From contig NZ_JOEY01000045.1 of assembly GCF_000718165.1 (NCBI RefSeq), positions 22,535 to 86,534 on the forward strand: a DNA stretch of 64,000 nt, given 5' to 3'. The translations under genes were made by a program, and so were the position numbers. This document shows positions 25,155 through 33,947 of the stretch, in pieces; within the stretch, counting starts at the first letter, position 1; the number at the start of each line of letters is the position of its first letter. The notes below the pieces were generated by a model that worked only from the letters and a program-made list of their open reading frames with translations, made no database searches and was not told where the DNA came from. Source of the stretch: Streptomyces fulvoviolaceus (GTDB lineage: Bacteria > Actinomycetota > Actinomycetes > Streptomycetales > Streptomycetaceae).

Positions 25155-25946
25155 CTACCGGCGGGAAGTGGATTTCGGGGAGGAGGACACCATCGGCAGC
25201 ATCTTGCTCGCGGCTGCTGATGCCGCAGTAGGAGGCGGGAGGGGAGCGGCACGGCGGAAGTTGACCCCGATGCCCTGGAGTGTGAGCCGCTGGGCGGCGA
25301 GCTGGACCAGCAGGGCGCGCTCCTTGGAGCTGTAGGAGGCCGGCAGCACGAAGGCGAACTCATTCGGCCTGTACTGGAAGTTGCAGCCGAACAGCGTCAT
25401 ACGTGCCTCTTCGGGAACCGAGTCGTACGGTGCTCCCACCACGCCGTCCGGGTACCAGACCAGCGTGAGAGTCTGGGCGACCTCGGGCGCGGGCTGGCGC
25501 TGCGGAGGCTCGGGCTGGCCGAAGGCGTTGTGCCGGACCGCGTCCAGGGCCGCCCGGTAGCGGGGCAGCACGCGTCGGGTGACTGCGGCGGCGGCGCGGG
25601 CCGGATCGTTGGGGACGGCGATGCCGTTCGGCTCACGTACCGGGGAGATCTGGTGGGTCTTGAAGCCCTCGGGCTCCAGCGGGGCCACCACAAACTGGTG
25701 GCGGTACAGGGGCCGGTCGGTGACGTAGAGCTGCTCTCCATCGGGGCCGTTCAGGACGGCGTCATGGCCGAGGACGTACTGGCTGACGATGTAGTCGACG
25801 TGGCCGACGTCCCATAGCCGTTCGATGGTGGGGAACTGGTCCTTGTAGGTGGGGTGGCGGTGGTACTCGCTCGTCCAGGTGCCGGGCAGGCGTTCGGCGA
25901 GTGCGGCGGCGAAGGCGGACAAAAAGGTCGTGCGGGGCGTGGGCAT
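25155..25946 (-). CDS. Y-X two-domain protein
   Basis: 263 residues from an ATG three bases after AGGAA. Y domain: AALAERLPGTWTSEYHRHP, LWDVGHVDYIVSQY, DGEQLYVTDRPLYRHQFVVA, then VLPRYRAALDAVRHNA. X-like C-terminal domain: MTLFGCNFQYRPNEFAFVL, then QLAAQRLTLQGIGVNFRR. It matches the gene at 12633 in domain order and in the SPVREPNGIAV segment (GVREPDGIAV there). Function unknown. Confidence 0.72.
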   Translation of the reverse strand: MPTPRTTFLSAFAAALAERLPGTWTSEYHRHPTYKDQFPTIERLWDVGHVDYIVSQYVLGHDAVLNGPDGEQLYVTDRPLYRHQFVVAPLEPEGFKTHQISPVREPNGIAVPNDPARAAAAVTRRVLPRYRAALDAVRHNAFGQPEPPQRQPAPEVAQTLTLVWYPDGVVGAPYDSVPEEARMTLFGCNFQYRPNEFAFVLPASYSSKERALLVQLAAQRLTLQGIGVNFRRAAPLPPPTAASAAASKMLPMVSSSPKSTSRR

Positions 25947-25988
25947 GGGTTCCTGAGGTGCTGCGGCGGGTGGTTGATCCGTCGGCAG

Positions 25989-26531
25989 TCAGCGCCGTGG
26001 TCCCCCGGACCCGGGCTGCGGGCCGGGCGGGGCCGGGGGAGTGGAGGGCGTCGTGCGGGCCTGCTTCAGGAGCGCGTCGAGGTCCGGGGGTGGGTCGTAG
26101 TGCGCGCGGAGGATCTTGAGATCCGCTTCGGTGGCCATGGCCAGGGCTGAAGCGATGCTGCTGGCTGCGCCGCGGAGCAGCCAGGGCGGTGACTCGGGTT
26201 CGGCTCCGCGGTTTTGGCCCTTCCACGTGGCGGTGGCGGCCAGGTGATCGATGACCTCGTTGAGGAACGGTCCGACCGCGTCCAGCAGGGCGTTGAGTGT
26301 GGTGCTGAACTCGGCCGGCGTCTCGGCCGCGTCCAGAGCCGTGCGGTAGGGGCTCAGGTCCGGGGCGGGGAAGGGCTCGTTCGGCAGGGGGTGCCGGGTG
26401 CGGAAGGCTTCGGTATCGCGATCCGCCCAGCGGTGCAGGTCTGCCTTTGTGGCGGAGCGGGTGTGGTAGGCGTGGATCTGATCGGCGGTGCGGCCGACGT
26501 TGTCGTACAGCTCGAAGTCGGGGTTCTGCAG
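25989..26531 (-). CDS. Helical protein with ELYDNVGRT motif (family F)
   Basis: 180 residues from CTG 26531, five bases after GGAG (LQNPDFELYDNVGRTADQIH). It shares its opening with the gene at 22934. A long helical region follows (LNALLDAVGPFLNEVIDHLA) and a Pro/Gly tail ends it. It sits directly after the VirB4-like gene, so it may be transcribed with the transfer genes. Function unknown. Confidence 0.68.
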   Translation of the reverse strand: MQNPDFELYDNVGRTADQIHAYHTRSATKADLHRWADRDTEAFRTRHPLPNEPFPAPDLSPYRTALDAAETPAEFSTTLNALLDAVGPFLNEVIDHLAATATWKGQNRGAEPESPPWLLRGAASSIASALAMATEADLKILRAHYDPPPDLDALLKQARTTPSTPPAPPGPQPGSGGPRR

Positions 26532-26572
26532 GGGTGCTCCAGGTCTCGTGCAACCGCGGCTTGCGGGGTTTA

Positions 26573-28087
26573 TCAGTGCATGCGGGCGTCGGTGTCGAAG
26601 AGCGCCAGCTCGTGGGGGTGCAGGAGGTGCTGCACGATGAAGCTGCGCCCCGCGACCTTCCACAAGCCTCGGCCCCGGTTGAGGTGGGAGATCGCGTCGG
26701 TCTCCACCGAGGTCAGGCCCAATAGGGCTGCTGCGGCATGGAGTTGGTCAGTCTCCTGCCGGTAGACGATGCGGGTGGAGCAGTCGGCGAGCAGACCTTC
26801 GGCCAGGGCGCGTCCGCGGGATCCGGCGTCGCCGGCGGTGAGCAGGTCGGACAGCCGGTGGATGACCATCAGGTTGGCTATGCCGAGTCCGCGGCTCAGT
26901 TTCCACTGGGACTGCATGCGCTGCAGGAGGCCGGGGTGGCGCATGAGGCGCCATGCTTCGTCGTAGACGATCCAGCGCCGGCCGCCATTGGGGTCGGACA
27001 GCGCGGATTCCATCCATGCGGACGCGCAGGTCATCGCCAGGACCAAGGCGGTGTCGTCGCCGGATCCGCCCAGGCGGGACAGGTCGATGGTGAGCATCGG
27101 CGAGTTGGGATCGAAGGCCACCGTGCTCGGGGCGTCGAACATCCCGGCGAGGTCGCCGTGGACCAACCTGCGCATGGCGTGGGCCAGGTCGCGAGAGGCG
27201 TCGCCGAGGCGGCCGGACATGATGCCGCCGGCCACGTCGAGTTCGTCTGGGTTGTTGAGGGTGGCGGCGATGTCGCCGAGCAGCGGGGTGCGACCGGTCG
27301 CGGCGGCGCGGGTGACGACGGCGTCCAGGGCGACGTCGAGGCCGGTGTGCTCCATCGGCAGCAGGTCCCGCCCGAGCACGGTGCGGGCCAGCGAGCCGAG
27401 CAGCAGCAGGCGGCGCTTGCGGATCTCGCCCGCCCAGTCGGCCTCGGAGACGCTGTTGGGCCGCGGCGCCGCGTCCAGAGGGTTCAGCTTCCCGGGCAGG
27501 CCCGGCCCGAGCGCGATGGAGGTACCGCCCAGCGCCTGCGCCACGGGCGTCCATTCCCCCTTCGGATCACACGGGACGTAGACCCGGTACCCGAAGGCGA
27601 TCGACCTCAACGCGAAGGACTTGGCCAGCGCCGACTTGCCCTGCCCGATCACCCCGGCAAGGAGCACGTTGGGGTTGGTGAAGCCCTCGACCTTGCCGTA
27701 CAGCGCGAACGGGTCGAAGCAGAAACTGGCTTCTGCGTGGACGTCGCGGCCGATGTAGATGCCCTCGGCGCCGAGGCCGCCTTCGGCGAGAAACGGGTAC
27801 GCCCCGCTCGCGGTGGCGGTGGTCATGCGGTGGGCGGGCAGCTTGAGCCTGTTGTTCCGGGAGGACGCGGGGCCGGGTCGCCCGGCGGGTGGGAAGAGGG
27901 GCGCCGGCATCTCCTGTTCTGCTACGCCAGCGCCGCTGGTGTGGGCGGCTGCTTCGAGGCGGGCCTTCGCGGCGGCCTCGGCGAGCTGCCGGCGGGCAGC
28001 CTTGCGGGACGCGCGATCGGTGCCGTGCGGGGTGAACAGGGGGCTGGCGCTGGCGCGGCGGGTGCGGCGCGCAGGTCGGTGGCTCAT
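26573..28087 (-). CDS. VirB4-like type IV secretion ATPase
   Basis: 504 residues. A basic, disordered N-terminus of about 80 residues is followed by FCFDPFALY and the Walker A motif GVIGQGKSALAKS (about 145-157). Then come YVPCDPKGEW, MLTIDLSRL, and the Walker B motif RRWIVYDEAWRLM, with the family-typical WKLSRGLGIANLMVIHRLSD after it. VirB4 proteins energise assembly of the conjugation channel at the inner membrane. The protein is shorter than VirB4 of Gram-negatives because the N-terminal domain is provided separately by the SCO6880-like protein at 29223, as is usual in actinobacteria. Confidence 0.9.
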   Translation of the reverse strand: MSHRPARRTRRASASPLFTPHGTDRASRKAARRQLAEAAAKARLEAAAHTSGAGVAEQEMPAPLFPPAGRPGPASSRNNRLKLPAHRMTTATASGAYPFLAEGGLGAEGIYIGRDVHAEASFCFDPFALYGKVEGFTNPNVLLAGVIGQGKSALAKSFALRSIAFGYRVYVPCDPKGEWTPVAQALGGTSIALGPGLPGKLNPLDAAPRPNSVSEADWAGEIRKRRLLLLGSLARTVLGRDLLPMEHTGLDVALDAVVTRAAATGRTPLLGDIAATLNNPDELDVAGGIMSGRLGDASRDLAHAMRRLVHGDLAGMFDAPSTVAFDPNSPMLTIDLSRLGGSGDDTALVLAMTCASAWMESALSDPNGGRRWIVYDEAWRLMRHPGLLQRMQSQWKLSRGLGIANLMVIHRLSDLLTAGDAGSRGRALAEGLLADCSTRIVYRQETDQLHAAAALLGLTSVETDAISHLNRGRGLWKVAGRSFIVQHLLHPHELALFDTDARMH

Positions 28088-28130
28088 GACGGGGCGGCTT
28101 TCACGTGCGCGGTCTGGACGCGGCGCGGGG

Positions 28131-28670
28131 TCAGACGACCGGTGAAGCGGTGAACAGAATCGGGCTGCGATAGCTCTTGCCGTCGCCCGACCAGTCCAGC
28201 TGGATGTAGCCGTCGGCGAGGTAACGGCTGGAGCCCGCCTTGGACTTGAGGGTTCCGGTGGAGTAGGAGCCGTTGCCGTTGCCGCTGCTGTGTTCGAGCG
28301 CGTGCTCCAGGCCGGTGTAGGCGCCGGACTTCACGACCGGGTCCGTGCCGCTGACGCTCCGCTTGGTCTGGAGCTGGAACTTGGCCTTGTTGAAGGTGTA
28401 GGTGCTGCGGTTCTTGGCCGTGTACGGGCCGTCCCAGTACACGGTGGCGGTGGTGTAGATGTAGCCGCCGGATCGCATGGCGCACAGCGTCACGTCGAAG
28501 TCCCAGTTGTCGGAGTCGGGGCCGTTATAGCTCGGGTCGTCGACGCTGTGGCTGCTGGTCTTGCAGTGGTAGCTGGCGGCGGATGCCGGAGTGGCGGTGG
28601 CCAGGGCGGCGGTGCCGGCGAGCGCGGCGAGGGCGACGGCGGCGGAGGTGGAGCGCTTCAGGTTGCGCAT
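28131..28670 (-). CDS. Secreted protein of unknown function
   Basis: 179 residues. A classical Sec signal peptide (MRNLKRSTSAAVALAALAGT, cleavage likely after ATPASAA) is followed by a beta-rich mature protein with two cysteines (YHCKTSS and TLCAMR) that could form a disulfide. It has tyrosine- and serine-rich strands such as GSYSTGTLKSKAGSSRYL. It lies between the VirB4-like and SCO6880-like genes, so a role at the cell surface during transfer is possible. No family recognised. Confidence 0.75.
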   Translation of the reverse strand: MRNLKRSTSAAVALAALAGTAALATATPASAASYHCKTSSHSVDDPSYNGPDSDNWDFDVTLCAMRSGGYIYTTATVYWDGPYTAKNRSTYTFNKAKFQLQTKRSVSGTDPVVKSGAYTGLEHALEHSSGNGNGSYSTGTLKSKAGSSRYLADGYIQLDWSGDGKSYRSPILFTASPVV

Positions 28671-28694
28671 TCAGGGCCTTTCGGGGTGCGGGGG

Positions 28695-29165
28695 TTACTG
28701 GCTGCAGGTGGTGGTGTGGCCGTGCAGCGGGGTGTTCAGGTCGCTGGGGGTGGTCTTGCGGCGGACGACGTGACCTGCGGCGAGGTGGCGCTGGCAGATG
28801 GTCAGGACGGGTGGACCCTCGGGCAGCCGCTCGGGGTGGCATTTCGTGTCCGTCGGGGTCTCGTCCGCGGCGGGCAGGAGGTGGAAGGCGTCGTGCACCG
28901 CGGCGGCGGACTGCCACAGCCGGGTGTGCGCGGCGGCGAGATGGCGGCCGGCGCCGGGATGCGGCGGCCGGGTAGATTCGGCGAGCTGGTCGAGCAGGTG
29001 GTGCAGTGCGGTCAGATGGGCGTGCAGCACGTCGAGGTGCACGCGATCCGCGGGTGAAGCGGTGTGCTGGGTGCTTGGGGTGAGGGCGCGGGCGTGGTGG
29101 CGGATACCGGCGTTGGCGGCCCGCAGGTACGGGTACGCGTCGCCGACTGGGATGGCAGAGGTCAA
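28695..29165 (-). CDS. Histidine-rich helical protein of unknown function
   Basis: 156 residues from TTG 29165, preceded by AAGGAA. Helical throughout and rich in histidine (HLDVLHAHLTALHHLLDQLA). The C-terminal part has TKCHPERLPEGPPVLTICQR and a final TTTCSQ, suggesting possible metal binding or disulfides. It is embedded in the transfer operon. No family recognised. Confidence 0.65.
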   Translation of the reverse strand: MTSAIPVGDAYPYLRAANAGIRHHARALTPSTQHTASPADRVHLDVLHAHLTALHHLLDQLAESTRPPHPGAGRHLAAAHTRLWQSAAAVHDAFHLLPAADETPTDTKCHPERLPEGPPVLTICQRHLAAGHVVRRKTTPSDLNTPLHGHTTTCSQ

Positions 29166-29222
29166 AGGGGGAGAGTTCCTTCCTGCCGTGGGGGCAGGAC
29201 GTCGGCTGGTGCCGGAGTGGGG

Positions 29223-30695
29223 CTACAGGGCCGTGCGGGCGAGGGGGAGGGCACCGAGCGTGAAGGCGTCGGGCTGCTGGAAGTTGAGCCGTCGCAGATC
29301 GACCTGGGCGGTGACGGCGGCGGTCTCGATCTGCGCGCACGCCGCGTCGAGCAGGGCGTCGGTCTCCGCGGAGACGGTGAGCAGACCGGTCAGCGACACG
29401 TCGGCGTGTCCGGCGATCAACTGGCGCTCGCGAACCTTGACGTCCGCGTACTCCACGGAGTCGGCTTCGGAGTCGACCTGCCCGCGACGCGAGCGTTCGT
29501 TGGCGTCGGCGATGATCGCCGCCTTCTTGCGCTGCACGTCGCGCATCGCGGACTCGAGCCCCTGCGGCACATATATAAGGGAGAGGGTGCGCCGGACCCC
29601 GGCGGTGAACATCAGGCCGTGCAGGAAGCCCGCGCTCGTTTCGGTGCGGGGCCAGTCCTCGACCCAGTAGGTGGCGTGCCGGGCGGAGTCGGTGGCGAGC
29701 CGGTCGTACTCCTCGACCTGGACCACGGGCCCGGCGGCTGCCGGGGCGGCTTCGGCCCGGCCAGAGTTGGACCACTGCTGCAGCGCGGACAGCGCCCTGG
29801 GGTCGTAGGCGGTGCGGATGACAGCGGCGATCTCGCGGGCGCTGAGCCAGCCGGTCACCATCAGTCCGGCGCTGCGCGCGGCCTGGGCGATGGAGGACGT
29901 GGTCTGTTCCATCACAGTGAAGGCGCCGGGCAGTCCGCCGCCGGCCTGACTGATGAGGCGCTTGGCGGCCTTGAGGTCGAGGGAGATCGCCAGGTACGCC
30001 TCGTGCGGGGCGGCGGCCGGGCCGGCGGAGGCGACAAGTTCGCTGTAGACCTGTCCGGCGACCGGGGTTTCGGGGTGGCCCTGCTGGGCCCAGTAGCGGG
30101 TGAGGGTGTTGCCGCTGTCGGGCACGGTGCGTTCCAGGACCTGCACAGTGGCGACGTGTCCGGTGCGGGCGATGCCCGCCAGGGCCCGCCCCCAGCTGCT
30201 GACGTTGTGGTTCTGACTCGCCGGGTCGAGGAGCGCGAAGGCCCTGCTGGAGACGCGGGCGACGGCGGTCAGGGTCTGGCCGTGCGGGTCGTGCACGGCG
30301 GCGGCCTGGTTGGCGGAATCGCCGGGCGTGACGACGCGCAGTGAGGCGGCGGTGCCGGGCAGGTGCAGGATGCCGTCCTGGCGGGGACGGGTGACGGGCC
30401 GGGCGAGCCACAGGGTCTGGCCGGTGCGTAGCCGCCGGGCGAAGCGCAGGACGATCGGCGTCCAGTCGATCAGCGAGCGGCCGTGCCGGCGGATGGTGAC
30501 CAGGGCGGCGACCGCGGCCCACAGCGGGGTCAGGGCGAGGGCACCGAGCAGCCCGGTGGATACCACCGTTACCAGCAAGAGTGCCAATGCGCTTGACACG
30601 AGGACGAGTTGGGGAAGGGAGAGGCCGAGCAGGATGCCGCGCCTGGACCGGTGGGGGAATTTGACGGTGAGCGGTTGGACGGTGAGATCAGACAA
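29223..30695 (-). CDS. SCO6880-family (PrgI-like) transfer protein
   Basis: About 490 residues from TTG 30695 (LSDLTVQPLTVKFPHRS), six bases after GGAA; an upstream GTG would add 14 unlikely residues. Two adjacent membrane segments (GILLGLSLPQLVLVSSALAL and the LLGALALTPLWAAVAALVTI region) form the PrgI-like N-terminus. A large soluble domain follows, similar to the N-terminal part of VirB4 (AREIAAVIRTAYDPRAL, YWVEDWPRTETSAGFLHGLM). Proteins named SCO6880 family in Streptomyces have this size and organisation. It is expected to be an inner-membrane part of the conjugation channel working with the VirB4-like ATPase. Confidence 0.85.
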   Translation of the reverse strand: MSDLTVQPLTVKFPHRSRRGILLGLSLPQLVLVSSALALLLVTVVSTGLLGALALTPLWAAVAALVTIRRHGRSLIDWTPIVLRFARRLRTGQTLWLARPVTRPRQDGILHLPGTAASLRVVTPGDSANQAAAVHDPHGQTLTAVARVSSRAFALLDPASQNHNVSSWGRALAGIARTGHVATVQVLERTVPDSGNTLTRYWAQQGHPETPVAGQVYSELVASAGPAAAPHEAYLAISLDLKAAKRLISQAGGGLPGAFTVMEQTTSSIAQAARSAGLMVTGWLSAREIAAVIRTAYDPRALSALQQWSNSGRAEAAPAAAGPVVQVEEYDRLATDSARHATYWVEDWPRTETSAGFLHGLMFTAGVRRTLSLIYVPQGLESAMRDVQRKKAAIIADANERSRRGQVDSEADSVEYADVKVRERQLIAGHADVSLTGLLTVSAETDALLDAACAQIETAAVTAQVDLRRLNFQQPDAFTLGALPLARTAL

Positions 30696-30782
30696 GGGCC
30701 GTTCCGATGGTGCGCGGGGCGGTCGCCGGGGCGGCACGCGGCGAGGAATGCGCAGCGCGTGCCGCCCCGGAGTCGGGCAAGG

Positions 30783-32150
30783 TCACAGGCCGGTGGGCGG
30801 AGGCGGTGGTGCCCCGGTTCCGCTGGAGGTGCCGGCCGAGTTCGGTGCCGGCGGGGCGCCCTGCGGCGGTGGTGTTGAGGTGCCTGCGCCGGGCTGCGAC
30901 ATGAAGCCGCTGCCGCCGCTGGGGGGCGATCCGGAACCGCCACCCTGTCCGGGGGCACCGCCGACCTGACCACTGGTGTCGTCACTGGGGCTGGTCGGCG
31001 GGGGCTGGACGGCCTTGTCCAGACCGCTCGTGATCCCCTCGCCCGCGGACGACGGCGTGCTTGAGCTGCCGCCTTCCTTGCCGGTGTCCGGTGTGGGGTT
31101 GGCGGCGATGTCGCCGGGGAAGCCGCCCGGCACGGAGTCCGGGCCCTGGGGAGCGGTGCCCGCTCCGGCCGCGGCACCGCCACTTCCGGCAGTGGCGACC
31201 GCGGCGGCGGCCTTGCGCCCGGCGCGTTCGGCGTGCTGACGGGCCATCTGCGCACCGGCTCCGCCGGAGCGGTGCAGGGTCTCGGCGTCGGAGCCCTCGG
31301 AGGCGGCCCAGTGCACGAACTTGAATGTGGCGTACGGGCATAGCAGGACCAGCGCCAGGATGACGATGCCGGCCATCACGTCGGCGAGGGCTCCGACGCC
31401 GTCTTTCGCCTCGGTCTTGCCCATCGCGGCGATCCCCAGGACGAAGATCACGGTCATCAGGAGCTTGGAGACGACGAGAGTGGCGGTGGCTTCGATCCAG
31501 CCCTTGCGCCAGCGTCGGGCGACCTCCCAGCCGCCGCCGGCTCCGGCGAAGACGGCGAGGGTGACCATGACGAGGATGCCGACCTTGCGGACCATCATCA
31601 CGCACCAGTAGAGGAAGGCGCCGATCGCGGCGCCGATGCCGACGAAGACGGTGACGAGCCAGCCCAGGCCGGACAGGGAGGCGATCTGTCCCACCTTGAC
31701 GATGCGCCGCACCGCGGTGGCGATGTCGAGGTTGGCGGCCTTGAAGAGTCCGTCGCTCAATGCGTCGACGACTTCGATGGCGACGGTGGTGAAGGCGATC
31801 GCGGTGAACGCGAAGAGCACGCCGGTGGCGGTGCCGGTGAATGCCTGGGTGAGCGCCTGGCCGTCGCGGCGGATCGCGGCGCGCACGAGCTGGGCGCAGA
31901 ACGTGGCGACGAGGACGACCAGGCCGATCGGCAGGATCATCTCGTAGTTGTCGCGGAACCACCCGGCGTTGAGGTCGACCTTGGTGGTGGTGTTGACTGC
32001 CTCGGCCGCCAAGTCGGCTGCGGCGGCGGCGAGTTCACCCGCGCTTTTGGCCATCCAGTTGCCGATGGCCGTGCCCGGGTCGGAGGCGAAATCCACGGCG
32101 TCGCCGACGGCGCAGAGTTTGTCCGCGAGGGGGAGGTCGCAGAAGCCCAA
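30783..32150 (-). CDS. VirB6/TrbL-like polytopic membrane protein
   Basis: 455 residues from TTG 32150. Five or more membrane helices lie between about 70 and 285 (MILPIGLVVLVATFCAQLV, VLFAFTAIAFTTVAIEVVDA, LGWLVTVFVGIGAAIGAFLY, LLMTVIFVLGIAAMG, AGIVILALVLLCPYATFKFV). A 160-residue Gly/Ser/Pro-rich tail follows. The plan is that of VirB6/TrbL channel components in Gram-positive conjugation systems. It is followed by the SCO6880-like and VirB4-like genes, completing a channel cassette. Confidence 0.85.
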   Translation of the reverse strand: MGFCDLPLADKLCAVGDAVDFASDPGTAIGNWMAKSAGELAAAAADLAAEAVNTTTKVDLNAGWFRDNYEMILPIGLVVLVATFCAQLVRAAIRRDGQALTQAFTGTATGVLFAFTAIAFTTVAIEVVDALSDGLFKAANLDIATAVRRIVKVGQIASLSGLGWLVTVFVGIGAAIGAFLYWCVMMVRKVGILVMVTLAVFAGAGGGWEVARRWRKGWIEATATLVVSKLLMTVIFVLGIAAMGKTEAKDGVGALADVMAGIVILALVLLCPYATFKFVHWAASEGSDAETLHRSGGAGAQMARQHAERAGRKAAAAVATAGSGGAAAGAGTAPQGPDSVPGGFPGDIAANPTPDTGKEGGSSSTPSSAGEGITSGLDKAVQPPPTSPSDDTSGQVGGAPGQGGGSGSPPSGGSGFMSQPGAGTSTPPPQGAPPAPNSAGTSSGTGAPPPPPTGL

Positions 32151-32190
32151 AGGGGGAGTCCCCTCCTTTCTCAGGTGGGCTGGGGGCGTG

Positions 32191-32877
32191 TCAGGGCACG
32201 ACGCGGGGGGCGATGGAGACCAGCGAGCAGTTCGCGTTGGGGCGGCACTGCACGGCGAGGGTTATGGAGCGGTCCTCGGAGCCGGCCCCGCCCTTCTTCC
32301 AGGCGATCTGCTGCTTGCCGGTGACGGTGACGGCGTAGATGTACGCCTCGGTGATCGCCGAAGGATCGTCCGCCAGGGCCTGCTTGAACGCCGAGGGGTA
32401 GTGGGCCTCCGTGACGGTGGCGGTGGCGTACTGGTCCTGGTCGGCCATCCGCGACCACAGCACCGGATCCGGCACCTGTGTGGCGATCGAGGACCAGTCG
32501 GCGTACTTCGTCTCCGCCGTCAGCCACGCCCTCATTCCGGCGAGCTGCTGGTCACGGCTGGTGGTGCGGGTGTCGTACGACCACAGCGTTGCCGCGGCGG
32601 CCTTGGCGAAGGCGACCGGGTCCGCCAGCTGCGGGGGCTTGGCCACCGAACCGGCCCCGGCCGACGTCGTCGGGCCGGCGGACGCGGAGGTACTGCTGCT
32701 CGGCCCGGAGGACGGAGCGGCGGCCTGGCTGTCGCCGGCTGTGGTGCGGCCGGTGAGCAGGGCGACGACGACGGCGAGGGCCAGCAGGACGGCGAGGCCG
32801 GTCGCGAGGACCGTGATGCGCTGGCGGGTCGACCAGCCGAGGCCGTAGCCGGACAGGGAGGGGAATCGTTTCGGCAT
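32191..32877 (-). CDS. VirB8/TcpC-like bitopic membrane protein
   Basis: 228 residues from ATG 32877 (overlapping the upstream stop as TGATG). A short cytoplasmic N-terminus is followed by one membrane helix (ITVLATGLAVLLALAVVVAL), a Ser/Pro linker, and an NTF2-like extracytoplasmic domain (WSYDTRTTSRDQQLAGMRAW, then ATVTEAHYPSAFKQAL). Such proteins act as scaffolds for Gram-positive conjugation channels. The final CRPNANCSLVSIAP could contain a disulfide. Confidence 0.78.
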   Translation of the reverse strand: MPKRFPSLSGYGLGWSTRQRITVLATGLAVLLALAVVVALLTGRTTAGDSQAAAPSSGPSSSTSASAGPTTSAGAGSVAKPPQLADPVAFAKAAAATLWSYDTRTTSRDQQLAGMRAWLTAETKYADWSSIATQVPDPVLWSRMADQDQYATATVTEAHYPSAFKQALADDPSAITEAYIYAVTVTGKQQIAWKKGGAGSEDRSITLAVQCRPNANCSLVSIAPRVVP

Positions 32878-33185
32878 CAGTGGACCTGCGACCCCAGGGC
32901 GGAGAAGAACGCCACGACCCCGTTTGCGGCGCCGAGACCAAGGGCGGCGCCCGCCGCGACGACCGCGCCCTTCTTGCCGTTGGCCTCGGCCTGGTGGCCG
33001 CCGGTGTGGTGGCCCCACGCCCACACACCGAGGGAGACGGCGAGCGCGCCGACCACGGCGACGATCGCGAACAGGTTGATCGAGTTGACGACGTTCTTGA
33101 GCACGGCGAGGCCGGGCAGGCCACCGCCCGAGGGCGTGATGCCGGGGTCGTAGGCCAGATACTGCACGGTTTCGAGCAGGTGCAA
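32877..33185 (-). CDS. DUF6112-like small membrane protein
   Basis: 102 residues from TTG 33185 with AAGGAG upstream. Two membrane helices (LFAIVAVVGALAVSLGVWAW and VVAAGAALGLGAANGVVAFF) are joined by a HHTGG-containing loop; the opening LPGLAVLKNVVNSI is typical of DUF6112 proteins. The gene sits at the head of actinobacterial conjugation cassettes, where a VirB2-like pilin or channel subunit role has been suggested only by position and topology. Confidence 0.72.
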   Translation of the reverse strand: MHLLETVQYLAYDPGITPSGGGLPGLAVLKNVVNSINLFAIVAVVGALAVSLGVWAWGHHTGGHQAEANGKKGAVVAAGAALGLGAANGVVAFFSALGSQVH

Positions 33186-33440
33186 TGAGGCTCCTTGGGC
33201 ACGCCGAAGCCCGGCGCGCGGGAATCACAGAAAAGGGGGAGGGGACGAGGCAACTGCCTCGAGAAGGAAGGCCGGCAGCGGTGCGGGAGACGGCTGGCCC
33301 GGTCGGCGCCCGCGTTGGGGCCGCGTGGCGTGCACGAGGTCACGCAGGTTTCGTGCCGAGGCTGGACGAGGCCACAGTTCGAGCCGAGGCTGCTGTCGAT
33401 GGCGCTTCGGCTCAGGCTCCGAACCGGCTGCCGGGGTGCA

Positions 33441-33806
33441 CTACTTCGGGATCGACGGCTTCGGTGCCGGGTTGGTCTTGTAGGGGTTCGCGCAGTTGTA
33501 GATCATGTAGCCGCGGATCTTCTTGCCGTCGGACTTCCGGGTGACGGTGCCGCGGGTATACCAGGTCTTCTCGGCCTTCTTGTAGGCCCACTGGTCGTAG
33601 ACGACCTTGTCGTGCCGGTAGCCGATGCCCACGACCGTGGACGTCTTCGACGGGGCCTTGCGGATCTTGACCGCACTGCAGCTGATCGTGGTGGTGCCGG
33701 TGTCGTACGCCTGTGCCGTGCTGGCGGTGGCCAGGCCGCCGGCGGCGACGGCCAGGCCCAGAGAGGCTGCCGCGAGGGCGCGCTGGGCGCGGTGGCGGGT
33801 TATCAA
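33441..33806 (-). CDS. Secreted SH3-like domain protein
   Basis: 121 residues from TTG 33806. A signal peptide (RALAAASLGLAVAAGGLATA) ends near STAQA. The mature protein looks like a bacterial SH3 domain: SAVKIRKAPSKTSTVVGIGY, then DKVVYDQWAYK, then GYMIYNCAN. Such domains often bind cell wall. A second secreted SH3-like protein is encoded at 40542. Role in recipient contact or wall binding is speculative. Confidence 0.75.
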   Translation of the reverse strand: MITRHRAQRALAAASLGLAVAAGGLATASTAQAYDTGTTTISCSAVKIRKAPSKTSTVVGIGYRHDKVVYDQWAYKKAEKTWYTRGTVTRKSDGKKIRGYMIYNCANPYKTNPAPKPSIPK

Positions 33807-33947
33807 GTAGGTGCTCCGTGATGTCAGGGGAATGAGGGTGGGCAGGACGGCGGGTCCTGCGGGGCCCGTCCGAGGTGAGTGCGGAAGAGGCCCAGGGGGG
33901 TCTCCCGGTCAGGGGGTGTGCCGGGGCTGCCGCGCCCCGACCGGGGG

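Noticed and set aside
26738..28153. 471-codon plus-strand frame opposite the VirB4-like gene
   Set aside because: No ribosome site or motif and low-complexity composition; the Walker motifs are on the minus strand.
33240..33260. Short palindrome GAGGCAACTGCCTC in the 33.2-33.4 kb gap
   Set aside because: Too short and unrepeated to support a function; that gap shows no gene.
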